From NCBI GenBank assembly GCA_025355005.1, contig JANXLV010000371.1, forward strand, positions 1-41,692: 41,692 nt of DNA, given 5' to 3'. Of this stretch, positions 1 to 7,841 are shown one piece after another; within the stretch, counting starts at the first letter, position 1; each line of letters opens with the position of its first letter. A program made the position numbers and the translations under genes. The stretch comes from Myxococcales bacterium. GTDB taxonomy: Bacteria; Myxococcota_A; Polyangia; Polyangiales; Polyangiaceae. The notes beneath the pieces were generated by a model, which was not told the origin of the DNA, did no database searches, and was given only the letters and a program-made list of their open reading frames with translations.

Positions 1-376
<376 letters not shown>

Positions 377-550
377 ATATCTGGTGAGCTGACTGGAACC
401 CCTCAAAGAGGTTCCGGCTCTAAATTGAAACCCTCGACTGTGGAAGTCGAGGAATTTTGAGAAGTCACTTCGCTGGGCGACAGGCCGAAATGGCCTGATC
501 GGAGCTCGTGCTTCTCGGGAGCCCACTTGTTGTTATCAAGTGAGCGTACG
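377..550 (-). promoter_or_regulatory. 16S leader RNA with four consecutive stem-loops
   Basis: Between the boxA-like element and the 16S 5' end the transcript can form four separate perfect-stem hairpins. They are 395-415 (GGAACC/GGTTCC), 432-452 (CCTCGACT/AGTCGAGG with a 5-nt loop), 481-497 (CAGGCC/GGCCTG with a 5-nt loop) and 524-542 (CACTTG/CAAGTG with a 7-nt loop). Ribosomal leaders commonly contain processing stems and antitermination elements, so a role in 17S precursor folding or RNase III processing is likely. The pairing partner of any long processing stem would be downstream of 16S and is not visible. Confidence 0.6.
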
Positions 551-569
551 ATTCAGTTTTCAAGGACCG
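551..569 (-). promoter_or_regulatory. boxA-like rRNA antitermination element
   Basis: The minus strand reads CGGTCCTTGAAAACTGAAT here. It resembles the boxA-type motif found in the leader of many bacterial rRNA operons (for example TGTTCTTTGAAAACT in Bacillus), where NusB-NusE load onto nascent RNA to prevent Rho termination. It lies about 175 nt upstream of the 16S 5' end and downstream of all three promoter candidates, which is the expected place. Assignment is by similarity to the known consensus only. Confidence 0.6.
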
Positions 570-626
570 AGGCAGCGTCTGTTGGCTTCGTCTTCCGACT
601 GGGCCGTGTCTGCTTTGGGGTCGCGA

Positions 627-655
627 ACCTTAGGTCTCTGGGAAGGGCAGGTCAA
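627..655 (-). promoter_or_regulatory. rRNA promoter candidate (proximal)
   Basis: On the minus strand TTGACC (650-655) and TAAGGT (627-632) are separated by exactly 17 nt. An A-tract (AAAAAAGAG) sits immediately upstream of the -35, like an UP element. From memory, -10 elements of the TAAGGT type occur in myxobacterial vegetative promoters. It lies about 250 nt upstream of 16S. Confidence 0.5.
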
Positions 656-755
656 CTCTTTTTTGAGCTGCTCTGTCGATTCTTCGAGGGCCTTGGGTAG
701 GCTGCTCCACCGCTCCACCGCTCGATTCCCTTGCGGGTTTCGTCCGGGGGCGCGT

Positions 756-784
756 TACCTATCCGCTCCGCTTCGGGCGATCAA
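756..784 (-). promoter_or_regulatory. rRNA promoter candidate (middle)
   Basis: On the minus strand TTGATC (779-784) and TAGGTA (756-761) have a 17-nt spacer, and a short A-run (GAAAATGAG) sits just upstream of the -35. Its -10 is the weakest of the three candidates, but the same architecture and spacing recur in the same leader. Confidence 0.4.
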
Positions 785-901
785 CTCATTTTCAGAGGTG
801 ATCGTCGTTTTCTTCAGCTGTTCAGTTAGATACTGAACATCAGAAGTCGGAGCTACCTGCGTGAAAACATTGCCGTTTTGGCGCTGATGTCAGTCAGGGT
901 C

Positions 902-934
902 GCGGAAGATATCTTCCGCAGGCCGACCGGTCAA
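902..934 (-). promoter_or_regulatory. rRNA promoter candidate (distal) overlapped by an 18-bp palindrome
   Basis: On the minus strand TTGACC (929-934) and TATCTT (906-911) are 17 nt apart; five of six -35 positions match the sigma-70 consensus. An AAAAAACG tract lies further upstream. The -10 is embedded in a perfect palindrome, GCGGAAGATATCTTCCGC, at 902-919. A dimeric regulator bound there would block the promoter. Predicted start is near 899, giving a leader of roughly 520 nt. Confidence 0.55.
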
Positions 935-1436
935 TCACTTTGTGACGTTACGGTCGTTTTTTCTGGGGAGAAGCATCCAGCTGGTTCCAGCTGCGTTAGC
1001 TGGCCTGGCTCGGCTCCAGCCGCCCCGGTCATTGTGCATCGCGCATCGCGCCATCGCGCGCTGCGGATGTTGTTCACACCGGGTGCCGTCTGGCGGCCTT
1101 CCCCGAAAGTGCAGTGATCACGAGTGCTTCGTTTTTCGCTGCCCCTCCGGGAGAAGCCTTTCTCCACAGATCCCCCCCAGGCCCGAGTCGCTTGGCGTTG
1201 TCGCTTTGCTGCTCGGGGGACGCGGTACTTACCCGCGGTCTCCGGTTCGTCAAAGGGGAAAATGACGCGCTCGCGCACATTAATTTTAGCGCGCTCAATG
1301 GCTTGGAATCACTGCGCTTTGCGGTGCCCGATTTGGGTGCAGACTACAGCAGCTGCAGACTACAACCATGCGCGGATGGATGCGGCGCGTCATCGCCGAG
1401 CGCTCGGCGAGAAAACGCGCCGACTCGCTACTTTCG
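935..1436. other. Gene-free stretch between the rRNA promoters and the Roadblock-like gene
   Basis: No ORF here looks like a real protein; those present are short and mutually overlapping. Apart from the A-rich upstream region of the distal rRNA promoter, I see one perfect 16-bp palindrome, CGCCGAGCGCTCGGCG at 1394-1409. It lies just downstream of the minus-strand gene that stops at 1437. It has no T-tract, so it is not a convincing intrinsic terminator. Confidence 0.5.
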
Positions 1437-2048
1437 CTACTTTCGCTGGCTCTTGGCGCCGGAGGGGGGCTCGTCGGCGTACCAGAACCAGCCTGGCTCG
1501 CGGACCAGCGTGATCTCGTTGCCGTCCTCGGTGCGCACCCGGAAGCCGCGCTCGCGTGACGCCGCTGCGATCGTTCCGAGCACGACGACGGGATGCGCCC
1601 TGTTGTCGTCGATCACGCTGACGGGGCGTCCGCGATCATCGCACGTCACCTCGGTGGCCACCCACGCGCGTGCGACCTCCGAGATCGGCCAGTTCGCTTC
1701 TCGCGCGAGGGCGCGCTCGCATACCGAGAAGGCTCGCTCGCTGCGCGCGAAGCCAGCTCGCTTGCGCATCATCACCACGAGCGCATAGCCCTCGGGCAAC
1801 GCGCGCATCACGGTGGTCTTCTTGGTGCCCTTCACCGTGAGCATGGTCGGCGTGCCCCAGAACGTGAGCTCCTCGCAGTGCACGAGGAGAATGCGAAGGT
1901 GCGCGGCCGCCACGCGTACGTCGAACGGATCGACGTGGCCCGCATAGTCCACGGTCTCACCGCCACGATCGACGAGTGCCGCTGCGTACGCGCCGGGGAC
2001 GCGCGTGACGAGGCTCGCGAGGATCCGCGCGAACGGGCTCTCGTCCAT
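1437..2048 (-). CDS. Roadblock/LC7-like domain protein
   Basis: A 203-aa soluble protein without signal peptide or membrane segment. The N-terminal ~110 residues (FARILASLVTRVPGAYAAALVD..., then a stretch beginning LRILLVHCEEL and a stretch with GYALVVMM) look like the alternating strand/helix layout of Roadblock/LC7 (MglB-like) domains, which act as platforms or activators for small GTPases. The C-terminal half is not recognised. The start at 2048 (MDESPF) is preferred because the 15 upstream residues are rich in R, H and P and look non-coding. It lies 56 bp after the parvulin-like gene and is probably the last gene of the ttcA operon. The fold assignment is a moderate-confidence reading; no GTPase gene is adjacent. 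Confidence 0.6.
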   Translation of the reverse strand: MDESPFARILASLVTRVPGAYAAALVDRGGETVDYAGHVDPFDVRVAAAHLRILLVHCEELTFWGTPTMLTVKGTKKTTVMRALPEGYALVVMMRKRAGFARSERAFSVCERALAREANWPISEVARAWVATEVTCDDRGRPVSVIDDNRAHPVVVLGTIAAASRERGFRVRTEDGNEITLVREPGWFWYADEPPSGAKSQRK

Positions 2049-2104
2049 GTCCCGCGCATGCGGGGCCCGCGAAGGGTGGTGTCTTCGCAGCACGCGCTAC
2101 CTCG

Positions 2105-3043
2105 TCACGGTGGAGGAGGAGACAACGCCTCGTTGAGGACGCTGTCGGCGGCGGTGGAGAGCTCGACGTGATGGTCCTTCCGCAGCGCCGCGATGTGGGC
2201 TTCGTACGAGGACTTCATGCTTCGCTCCGCGAGAAGACGCGTGGCGAGCGTCCGTCGCTCCGGGAGTGAGAGATGGACCGGCGGTAACCGCTCCATGATG
2301 TAGATGATGTGCCATCCGAAGTCGGACTTCACGACGCCGCTCAGATGCTGGTCGTCCGGCACTGCGAACGCGCCAGCTGCGAACGCCGCATCGAAGGTGT
2401 TGCCGTCGAACCCACGACCGTCGGCAACGACAGGCGGAAGCGCCTCCACCGTCACCTGCAGGCCCTCCGTGGCGACTGCCTGCGCGAGGCTCGTGAACTC
2501 CGCGGGCGTGCTCGCCTGCGCGACAGCGTCGTGGATCTTCTCGGCCAGCGCGATGCGACGCGCGTTTCCTTCGGGTGTATCCGGTACCTGCGGATTCTTG
2601 CTGAATTGCGCGGCGAGCACGACCGCGTGGGTCATGCGGCGCCCCTCGCCGCGGTCGACCTGAGGCCAGAGGTCCTTTGTCATCTCCGCGACCTCTTGGT
2701 CGGTCGCATCCTTCACGGGCTGCTCGTTCAGCAGCTGGTTCACCATCATGCGGGCCTGCACGGCGCGGACCTTCGCGATGATGTGAGGGTCGGTGTCGAG
2801 CTTCTTCTGGCGTGCGGCCTCGGCGAGCAGCGCGTCGTCCACCAACAGCGTCGTCGCGTCGCGGGGCGAGACCTTGCGCGACCGCGCCACGTCGCTGACC
2901 AGCTTTGCCGGGAGCTCGACGTTCCCCACGCGTGCGACCGAACCTTCTCTGAGCGCGCCAGTGGCGAACGTCTGCGGCGCCTGCGAGTCGCTGCATCCGA
3001 AGACGAGGACGACGAGCGCGAGCGCGACGCACTTGCGATGCAT
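2105..3043 (-). CDS. Parvulin-type peptidyl-prolyl isomerase lipoprotein (PpiC/SurA-like)
   Basis: 312 aa. The start at 3043 (MHRKCVALALVVLVFGCSDS) gives a clean lipoprotein signal with a lipobox ending in Cys17; the upstream extension is dropped. A helical SurA/PrsA-like N-terminal part (DALLAEAARQKKLDTDPHI) is followed by a parvulin-like domain with the recognisable end FGWHIIYIMERLPP. The expected role is proline isomerisation or chaperoning of exported proteins at the membrane. The middle of the parvulin domain is divergent (no clear GGDLG), so catalytic activity is uncertain. The start codon follows the stop of the small membrane gene with a single base between them (TGAGATG), so translation is probably coupled. 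Confidence 0.82.
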   Translation of the reverse strand: MHRKCVALALVVLVFGCSDSQAPQTFATGALREGSVARVGNVELPAKLVSDVARSRKVSPRDATTLLVDDALLAEAARQKKLDTDPHIIAKVRAVQARMMVNQLLNEQPVKDATDQEVAEMTKDLWPQVDRGEGRRMTHAVVLAAQFSKNPQVPDTPEGNARRIALAEKIHDAVAQASTPAEFTSLAQAVATEGLQVTVEALPPVVADGRGFDGNTFDAAFAAGAFAVPDDQHLSGVVKSDFGWHIIYIMERLPPVHLSLPERRTLATRLLAERSMKSSYEAHIAALRKDHHVELSTAADSVLNEALSPPPP

Positions 3044-3044
3044 C

Positions 3045-3215
3045 TCAGGTCCCGCCTGCAGGTCGCGCAACGGCAACGGCGGCGCGAACACCGACGATCC
3101 CGACGACGAGCCAGTAGATCGCCTCGACGTCGCTCGCGCGTCCCAGCGCGTGCGCGCCGAGCCCGAAGCCGGCGACACCCACGATCAGAAAAAGAGCGGC
3201 AAGAGCATCGAACAT
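3045..3215 (-). CDS. Small two-TM membrane protein (56 aa)
   Basis: A short ORF beginning MFDALAALFLIVGVAGFGL. It has two hydrophobic segments, about residues 3-21 and 34-52, separated by a short polar stretch (GRASDVEA). It lies 24 bp after the stop of the upstream membrane gene and its TGA is one base before the ATG of the parvulin-like lipoprotein, so it is embedded in the operon. I do not recognise a family. Its frame is open and has G/C-rich third positions, and its placement between two real genes without overlap supports a real gene. The two hydrophobic helices and lack of a cleavable signal suggest an inner-membrane accessory protein. Confidence 0.6.
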   Translation of the reverse strand: MFDALAALFLIVGVAGFGLGAHALGRASDVEAIYWLVVGIVGVRAAVAVARPAGGT

Positions 3216-3239
3216 GGTCGCGAGGCCAGCATACCGCGT

Positions 3240-4019
3240 TCAAGTGCTTCGCAGGAGTGCGTAGGCGAGGGCCGCGAGCGCCAGCAGAATGAGCAGGGCG
3301 CCGCTCGGCCAGACGCGGGCCATCCGCACGGCCGGGCGGGCGGGCTTGCGGACCTGGTGCCGCAGCGTGGCGATGTCGGTGGCGGCGCCGAGGATGGCGA
3401 TTCCTGCGACGAGCGTGGTTGCGCGCAGGAGCAGCGCGCGCTCCGGAACAGCCACCCCCCAGCCGATCGCCTGCAGTCCGAGCGCGCACACGAACGCGCC
3501 GGCCAGGATGATGCCGTCGCCGCGGGCCACACGGCTGCGTGGAACGAGCTTCGGCCCGGGGACGATCCGGCCGTTTTCGCCAGGGCCGCTCGCGCGACGG
3601 ATCGGCGGCGCCGCCGCAGAGAACGCAAACATGAGCCACCCCGCAGCGCCGAGGAAGCCGCGCGTCGCGTCGAGCTTTGCGACCGAAAGTCCGGTCGGCG
3701 CGAGCACCCACGTGAGCAGGCTGCACGCCGTGAATCCCCACACGAGCAGCGGACGGGACAGCCTGGGACGCTTCGGTTCCACGAGGAGCGCGGCGCCCAT
3801 CACGGCGAGCGCCGCCACAGAGGCGAGCCGCGGAGCGACGCCAGCGCCACGCGCCCACGCAACGGGAGCCACGGTCACGCCCCACGCGTAGAGCGCCGGT
3901 ATGACCGACTGCGCCACCGCGCCGAGCGAAGAGATCAGCGCGAGCGGCTTCCGCAGCTTGCTCGGTGGCGAAGCGAGCGCCTCATCCACGGCGGGTCCCT
4001 GCTCTGCCGGCTGACTCAC
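3240..4019 (-). CDS. Multi-pass membrane protein of unknown function
   Basis: 259 aa with about seven hydrophobic segments, for example ALISSLGAVAQSVIPAL, LASVAALAVMGAALLV, LLVWGFTACSLLTWVLA, GDGIILAGAFVCALGLQ and the C-terminal SGALLILLALAALAYALL. The GTG start at 4019 is chosen because it overlaps the ttcA stop (GTGA), a typical translational-coupling arrangement. The longer upstream frame (to 4313) only reads antisense-style Arg/Pro-rich sequence inside ttcA. No motif identifies a transporter or enzyme. The operon context (tRNA thiolation, parvulin, Roadblock-like) does not point to one pathway. Confidence 0.75.
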   Translation of the reverse strand: MSQPAEQGPAVDEALASPPSKLRKPLALISSLGAVAQSVIPALYAWGVTVAPVAWARGAGVAPRLASVAALAVMGAALLVEPKRPRLSRPLLVWGFTACSLLTWVLAPTGLSVAKLDATRGFLGAAGWLMFAFSAAAPPIRRASGPGENGRIVPGPKLVPRSRVARGDGIILAGAFVCALGLQAIGWGVAVPERALLLRATTLVAGIAILGAATDIATLRHQVRKPARPAVRMARVWPSGALLILLALAALAYALLRST

Positions 4020-4900
4020 GCGTCGCGTTCGTCGGGGGAGCGCCCAAACGCCTTGGAAAGAAGCTGTTCCGGTGCAACCAGGGCCGCGCCGTTCCCGGAC
4101 GAGCCATCGGTGAACTGCCCCGCCGACACGTCCTCGAGCTCGTCGGCGGCGCGCAGGCCGAGGGTGGCCCAGAGCCCCTTGTCGAGGAGCTGGCTCGGGC
4201 GGACGTTGCGCACCGCTGCGAGCATGGAGGTCTTGGTGCCGGGGTGTTTGGCTTCGAGCTCCGTGAGCATTCGCTTCACGACCTTGCGCTGCAGGTTGTC
4301 CTGCGAGCCGCACAGATCACACGGGAGGATCGGGAAGCGCATCTCCTCTGCAAAGACGGCGATGTCCTCCTCGGCGGCGTACGCGAGCGGACGGATGACC
4401 CGATGTCCTTCTTCGGACACGAGCAGTGGCGGCATCGCCGCGAGCCGACCGGAGAAGAACATGTTCAACAGCAGCGTCTCGAGCACGTCGTCGCGGTGAT
4501 GGCCGAGCGCGATCTTCGTGCAGCCGAGATCCTTGGCGACGCGATAGAGGATGCCGCGACGCAGACGGGAGCAGAGCGAGCAGAACGTCTTGCCCTCGGG
4601 GATCTTCTCCTTGACGATCGCGTACGTGTTCTCCTCGATCATGGAGAAGTCGTAGCCCTCGTTCGCCATCCAGTCGGTGAGCACGTGGCCGGGATAACCG
4701 GGATGCCCCTGATCGAGGTTCACGACCTTGAGCTCGAACGAGATCGGCGCGCGCCGCGAGAGCTCGCGGAAGAGGTGGAGCATCGTGTAGCTGTCCTTGC
4801 CGCCGCTCACGCAGACCATGACGCGATCGCCATCGGCGAGCATCGAGAAGTCGGTGATTGCCTGCGCGAAGGCGCGACGGAGGCGGACGGCTGAGGACAT
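4016..4900 (-). CDS. ttcA: tRNA 2-thiocytidine(32) synthetase TtcA
   Basis: 294 aa. TtcA is an Fe-S, ATP-dependent enzyme that adds sulfur at C32 of tRNAs. The PP-loop SGGKDSYTML lies about 40 residues from the N-terminus. A first CXXC is in FCSLCSRLRRG and a second in PCDLCGSQDNLQR, the cysteines that carry the cluster in TtcA. LGHHRDDVLETLLLNMFFSG is also diagnostic for the family. The C-terminus carries a ~50-residue variable extension. The ATG at 4900 (MSSAVRLRRAF) is chosen; a GTG at 4918 in the same frame is possible. First gene of a minus-strand operon, overlapping the next gene by four bases. It is divergent from the gene at 5062, leaving ~160 bp for promoters. Confidence 0.93.
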   Translation of the reverse strand: MSSAVRLRRAFAQAITDFSMLADGDRVMVCVSGGKDSYTMLHLFRELSRRAPISFELKVVNLDQGHPGYPGHVLTDWMANEGYDFSMIEENTYAIVKEKIPEGKTFCSLCSRLRRGILYRVAKDLGCTKIALGHHRDDVLETLLLNMFFSGRLAAMPPLLVSEEGHRVIRPLAYAAEEDIAVFAEEMRFPILPCDLCGSQDNLQRKVVKRMLTELEAKHPGTKTSMLAAVRNVRPSQLLDKGLWATLGLRAADELEDVSAGQFTDGSSGNGAALVAPEQLLSKAFGRSPDERDA

Positions 4901-5061
4901 CGCTTCGGTGCATAGCACACGCGCCCCCAGGAGCTCCGCCAGCCCCGAGCGTCCCCGGGCGGGACTGGACTTTCCGCCCCCAGGCCTTGTTTTCTGCTGT
5001 CAAAGCATGGATCACCCACCTTTGCGCACCTATGTGAATGGCCCCGCTTGCACAGGGGCTG

Positions 5062-5664
5062 ATGACGGACAAAGCTCCGCGGCAGCCAATGTCCGCGACC
5101 GCCCAATCCGTCGAAGCTACCCAAGAGATTCATCTCGAGGACATCGTGGAGATGCGAGAGGCAGCGCGCGTCAGCTCCGTCGAGCTCGACGACGATGACA
5201 TCCTCGAGGAGGAGCCGGCGGAAGATCTCGCGGCCACCCGCATCCAGATCTCGCGCGTGACAAGCGCGAGCCCGACGACCGCCGTGATGGCCACCCTCCG
5301 CGTCCCATCGCTCACGCTCGCGCAGGCCATGAGCGCCCTCGCTCGAGAGACAACCCGCAAGACGTCCGCGCCGCGCCCCCGCTTCGGCAGTCAGCTGCCC
5401 GCGCCGATCTGGGCGAGCATCGGAGCCGCAGTCGCTGCCTTGGTCGTGGGCTCTGCCGCGCTCGCCGCCACCCATGGCGACGACGAAAGCGACGCAATAG
5501 CGGTCCGCGTTGCAGAACGTGACGAACCGCAGAGCGCGAGCAAGGCCATGCGTCGCAAGTACATCACCTCGGAGCAGCTTGGCCGCTGGTCCGAGGTGCC
5601 CACGTACGTCGCTGACGTCTCGGTTGCGTCAGTCGCTTCAGTCGCGTCACCCACTCAGCGCTGA
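5062..5664 (+). CDS. Single-TM protein with acidic N-terminus, unknown function
   Basis: 200 aa. The N-terminal ~110 residues are soluble and include an acidic patch (ELDDDDILEEEPAED, residues 41-55). One transmembrane helix follows at about 116-136 (IWASIGAAVAALVVGSAALAA), then a ~60-residue polar tail ending in a repeated SVAS motif. The start at 5062 is preferred over 5038 because AGGGG precedes it at proper spacing. The layout, with a long cytoplasmic domain and a short outside tail, resembles proteins found beside regulatory systems in myxobacteria, but I recognise no domain. It is convergent with pepA; a run of eight G at 5676-5683 lies in the 30-bp gap. Confidence 0.65.
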   Translation: MTDKAPRQPMSATAQSVEATQEIHLEDIVEMREAARVSSVELDDDDILEEEPAEDLAATRIQISRVTSASPTTAVMATLRVPSLTLAQAMSALARETTRKTSAPRPRFGSQLPAPIWASIGAAVAALVVGSAALAATHGDDESDAIAVRVAERDEPQSASKAMRRKYITSEQLGRWSEVPTYVADVSVASVASVASPTQR

Positions 5665-5694
5665 GGAGGGACGCTGGGGGGGGAGGTCCGACGG

Positions 5695-7230
5695 TCAGAC
5701 CGTCGCGGGGGCTGCAGCCGCTGCGTGCTCGATCACCTTGAGGAAGGTGAGCACGCCGTGGCCAGTGCCGCCCTTGGGGTCCCAGCCGCGGATGCGATCG
5801 CCGATGGCCGGACCCGCGATGTCGCAGTGGACCCAGTTCTTCGTGGTGCCGATGAACTCGCGCAGGAACAGCGCGGCGCTGATCGAGCCACCCCAGCGAT
5901 CGCCGGTGTGCTTGAGATCCGCGACGTCGCTCTTCAGCTGATCCTTCAGCTCCTCGATGAGCGGGAGGCGCCACATCTGCTCGCCGGAGCCGGCGACCGC
6001 GGCGGACCACTCCTTCGCGGTGTCCTCGTTGCTCGTGTAGTAGCCCGAGCACGTGCTGCCCAGCGCGACCACGCACGCGCCGGTGAGCGTCGCGTTGTCG
6101 ATCAGGAGGTCCGGCTTGAGCTCACGCGCGTAGGCGAGCGCGTCCGCGAGGATGAGCCGGCCTTCCGCGTCCGTGTTGACGATCTCGACGCTCTTGCCAT
6201 CCAGCGAGCCCCAGATGTCGCCCGGGCGGTACGCGGCGCCGTCGGGCATGTTCTCGGCTGCGGCGAAGATGCCGTGCACCTCGACGTTGGGCTTGAGCGC
6301 GCCGATGATCGCCATGAGGCCGACCACGTTCGCAGCGCCAGACATGTCGTGGCGCATGTCGCCCATGCCGGCCGCCGGCTTGATGCTGATGCCGCCGCTG
6401 TCGAACGTGATGCCCTTGCCGACGACGATGATCCGCTTCTTCGGCTTCGCCGGCACATACGAGATATGCGCGAACGTTGGCTTGCGCTCCGAGCCCTGAC
6501 CCACGGCCTGGAGGAGCTTCATGCCGCGCTTCTTGATCTCGGCGAAGTCGAACGCCTGGATCTTGAGGCCGTGCTCCTTGGCCATCGCCTTCGCGGCGAG
6601 GACGAGCGTGTCGGGGAAGAGCTCGTTCGGCGGCTCGTTGGAGAGGTCGCGCGCGAGGTTCACGCCGTGGCCGACGTGCTGTCCCTGAGCGACGAGGTCC
6701 TTCGCGTTCGCGGGCGGCTCGTTGATCGTGGTGATCGTGACCTGCGTGAGCTCCGCCTTCGGCTTGCGATCGCCGGTGAGGTACTTGGTGAAGCGATACG
6801 CCCCGAGCTCCACGCCTTCGACCGCCGCGCGCAGGAACTGCTCCGCGCCCGCCGGCAGACCGAGCACGAGCTTCTTCGCGCGCTCTCCGTTCGCCGCACG
6901 CGCTGCCTTCGCTGCGAACGTGCGGATGTCCGCCTCCGTGATGGAGCGGTGCTCGCCGAGGCCGAACGCGATGAGCTTGTTCGCCTTCACGCGCGCAGTC
7001 TGGATGGGAAGGGAGAGAGTGGAGTCCTTCTTGCCCTTGAACTCGTCCTTCTTCTGCGCCTTGAGGAGCGCGCCGTTCATCGCGCGATCGAAGCCGTCGA
7101 GCGGGGTCTGCTCGGGCTTCTTTCCACGCCCACCCTTCGAGCTGGAACCCGAGAGCCAGACGCCAACGGCGATGACATCTCCGGTTTCTTTGACGGGGAG
7201 GACCTTACGAACGGTGAATTTGACGGGCAT
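5695..7230 (-). CDS. pepA: Leucyl aminopeptidase (peptidase family M17)
   Basis: 511 aa, the usual length for PepA. The family releases N-terminal residues from peptides with two metal ions and works as a cytosolic hexamer. The catalytic C-terminal half carries GKGITFDSGGISIKP, MRHDMSGAANVVG and the family signature NTDAEGRLILADAL, including the metal-binding Asp and Glu and the catalytic Lys and Arg regions. The N-terminal M17 domain precedes it. The start is ATG 7230; no Shine-Dalgarno is visible and a TATAAG hexamer lies at 7243-7248, so a very short leader is possible. It is a single gene, convergent with the single-TM protein gene. Confidence 0.96.
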   Translation of the reverse strand: MPVKFTVRKVLPVKETGDVIAVGVWLSGSSSKGGRGKKPEQTPLDGFDRAMNGALLKAQKKDEFKGKKDSTLSLPIQTARVKANKLIAFGLGEHRSITEADIRTFAAKAARAANGERAKKLVLGLPAGAEQFLRAAVEGVELGAYRFTKYLTGDRKPKAELTQVTITTINEPPANAKDLVAQGQHVGHGVNLARDLSNEPPNELFPDTLVLAAKAMAKEHGLKIQAFDFAEIKKRGMKLLQAVGQGSERKPTFAHISYVPAKPKKRIIVVGKGITFDSGGISIKPAAGMGDMRHDMSGAANVVGLMAIIGALKPNVEVHGIFAAAENMPDGAAYRPGDIWGSLDGKSVEIVNTDAEGRLILADALAYARELKPDLLIDNATLTGACVVALGSTCSGYYTSNEDTAKEWSAAVAGSGEQMWRLPLIEELKDQLKSDVADLKHTGDRWGGSISAALFLREFIGTTKNWVHCDIAGPAIGDRIRGWDPKGGTGHGVLTFLKVIEHAAAAAPATV

Positions 7231-7242
7231 GTTGGGGCATCA

Positions 7243-7248
7243 CTTATA
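7243..7248 (-). promoter_or_regulatory. Possible -10 element of pepA
   Basis: The minus strand reads TATAAG about 13 nt before the pepA ATG. No good -35 sits at 17 nt (the nearest, TAGTCA, is at 18). If real, the 5' leader would be only about six bases, consistent with the absence of a visible ribosome-binding site. Confidence 0.25.
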
Positions 7249-7316
7249 CGAAACGCCCGGTCGCCGTGACTACAAGTATTTCTTTACTGAATGAGACCTA
7301 ACCCAGCCCCCAGCCC

Positions 7317-7841
7317 TCAACCCACTAGCCTCACGTGCCGACCCATCTGGAACGACGGCTGGAACGAGGGCGCGGCTGCGGGGGGCGCATTCGACGCGGT
7401 CCTCGCGACGTCGGGCATCGTGGCGAACGACATGCACGAAGGCACACCATCGACGGACAGCGCGAGCGACGTCGGGTTCGAACCGTGCGACCAGATCACC
7501 TTGCAGGGCAACGTGTACTCCACGCCGCCGATCGCATCCGTCGTCTTCACGATGAAGCGCGTCAACGGGACAGCAGGCGTGTGCGTGGACACGAGCAGAC
7601 CTGCAGCGCTCACGTTCCGGATCTCCGCCGCCGCGATCACACCATCGCCGATGAGCTGCGCCTTGAGCGCGCTGGAGGACGGAGAGAGATTGCCAGGTCG
7701 CGGAAGGTCCACGTCACCGGTCATCAGCTGCATCAACGACAGGAGCTCGACCTGCTCTGCGGACGTCAGAGGCTCTCCGGCGAACGCGTGACGCGCGCGA
7801 AGCTCCCAGAAGCGCATGAGCAATTCCAACTTGTCGAGCAC
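7317..7841 (-). CDS. PilZ-domain protein
   Basis: 174 aa, soluble. A short N-terminal helical region (LELLMRFWELRARHAFAGEPLT) precedes a PilZ-like beta-barrel containing EIRNVSAAGLLVST, which fits the (D/N)xSxxG part of the c-di-GMP-binding signature. The upstream RxxxR half of the motif is not evident, so nucleotide binding is uncertain. The start is GTG 7841, with AAAGGTG upstream; an ATG at 7817 is an alternative. Such short PilZ proteins are common and numerous in myxobacteria, where they link second-messenger levels to motility or polysaccharide output. It is divergent from the lipoprotein gene at 8175. Confidence 0.75.
   Translation of the reverse strand: MLDKLELLMRFWELRARHAFAGEPLTSAEQVELLSLMQLMTGDVDLPRPGNLSPSSSALKAQLIGDGVIAAAEIRNVSAAGLLVSTHTPAVPLTRFIVKTTDAIGGVEYTLPCKVIWSHGSNPTSLALSVDGVPSCMSFATMPDVARTASNAPPAAAPSFQPSFQMGRHVRLVG

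Noticed and set aside
1394..1409. 16-bp palindrome as a terminator of the Roadblock-like gene
   Set aside because: No T-tract follows on the minus strand and the loop would be only GCGC; kept only as a mention.
5725..7269. Plus-strand ORF of 514 codons opposite pepA
   Set aside because: It is the GC-rich mirror frame of a certain aminopeptidase gene, rich in R, E, D, H and A without domain signal.
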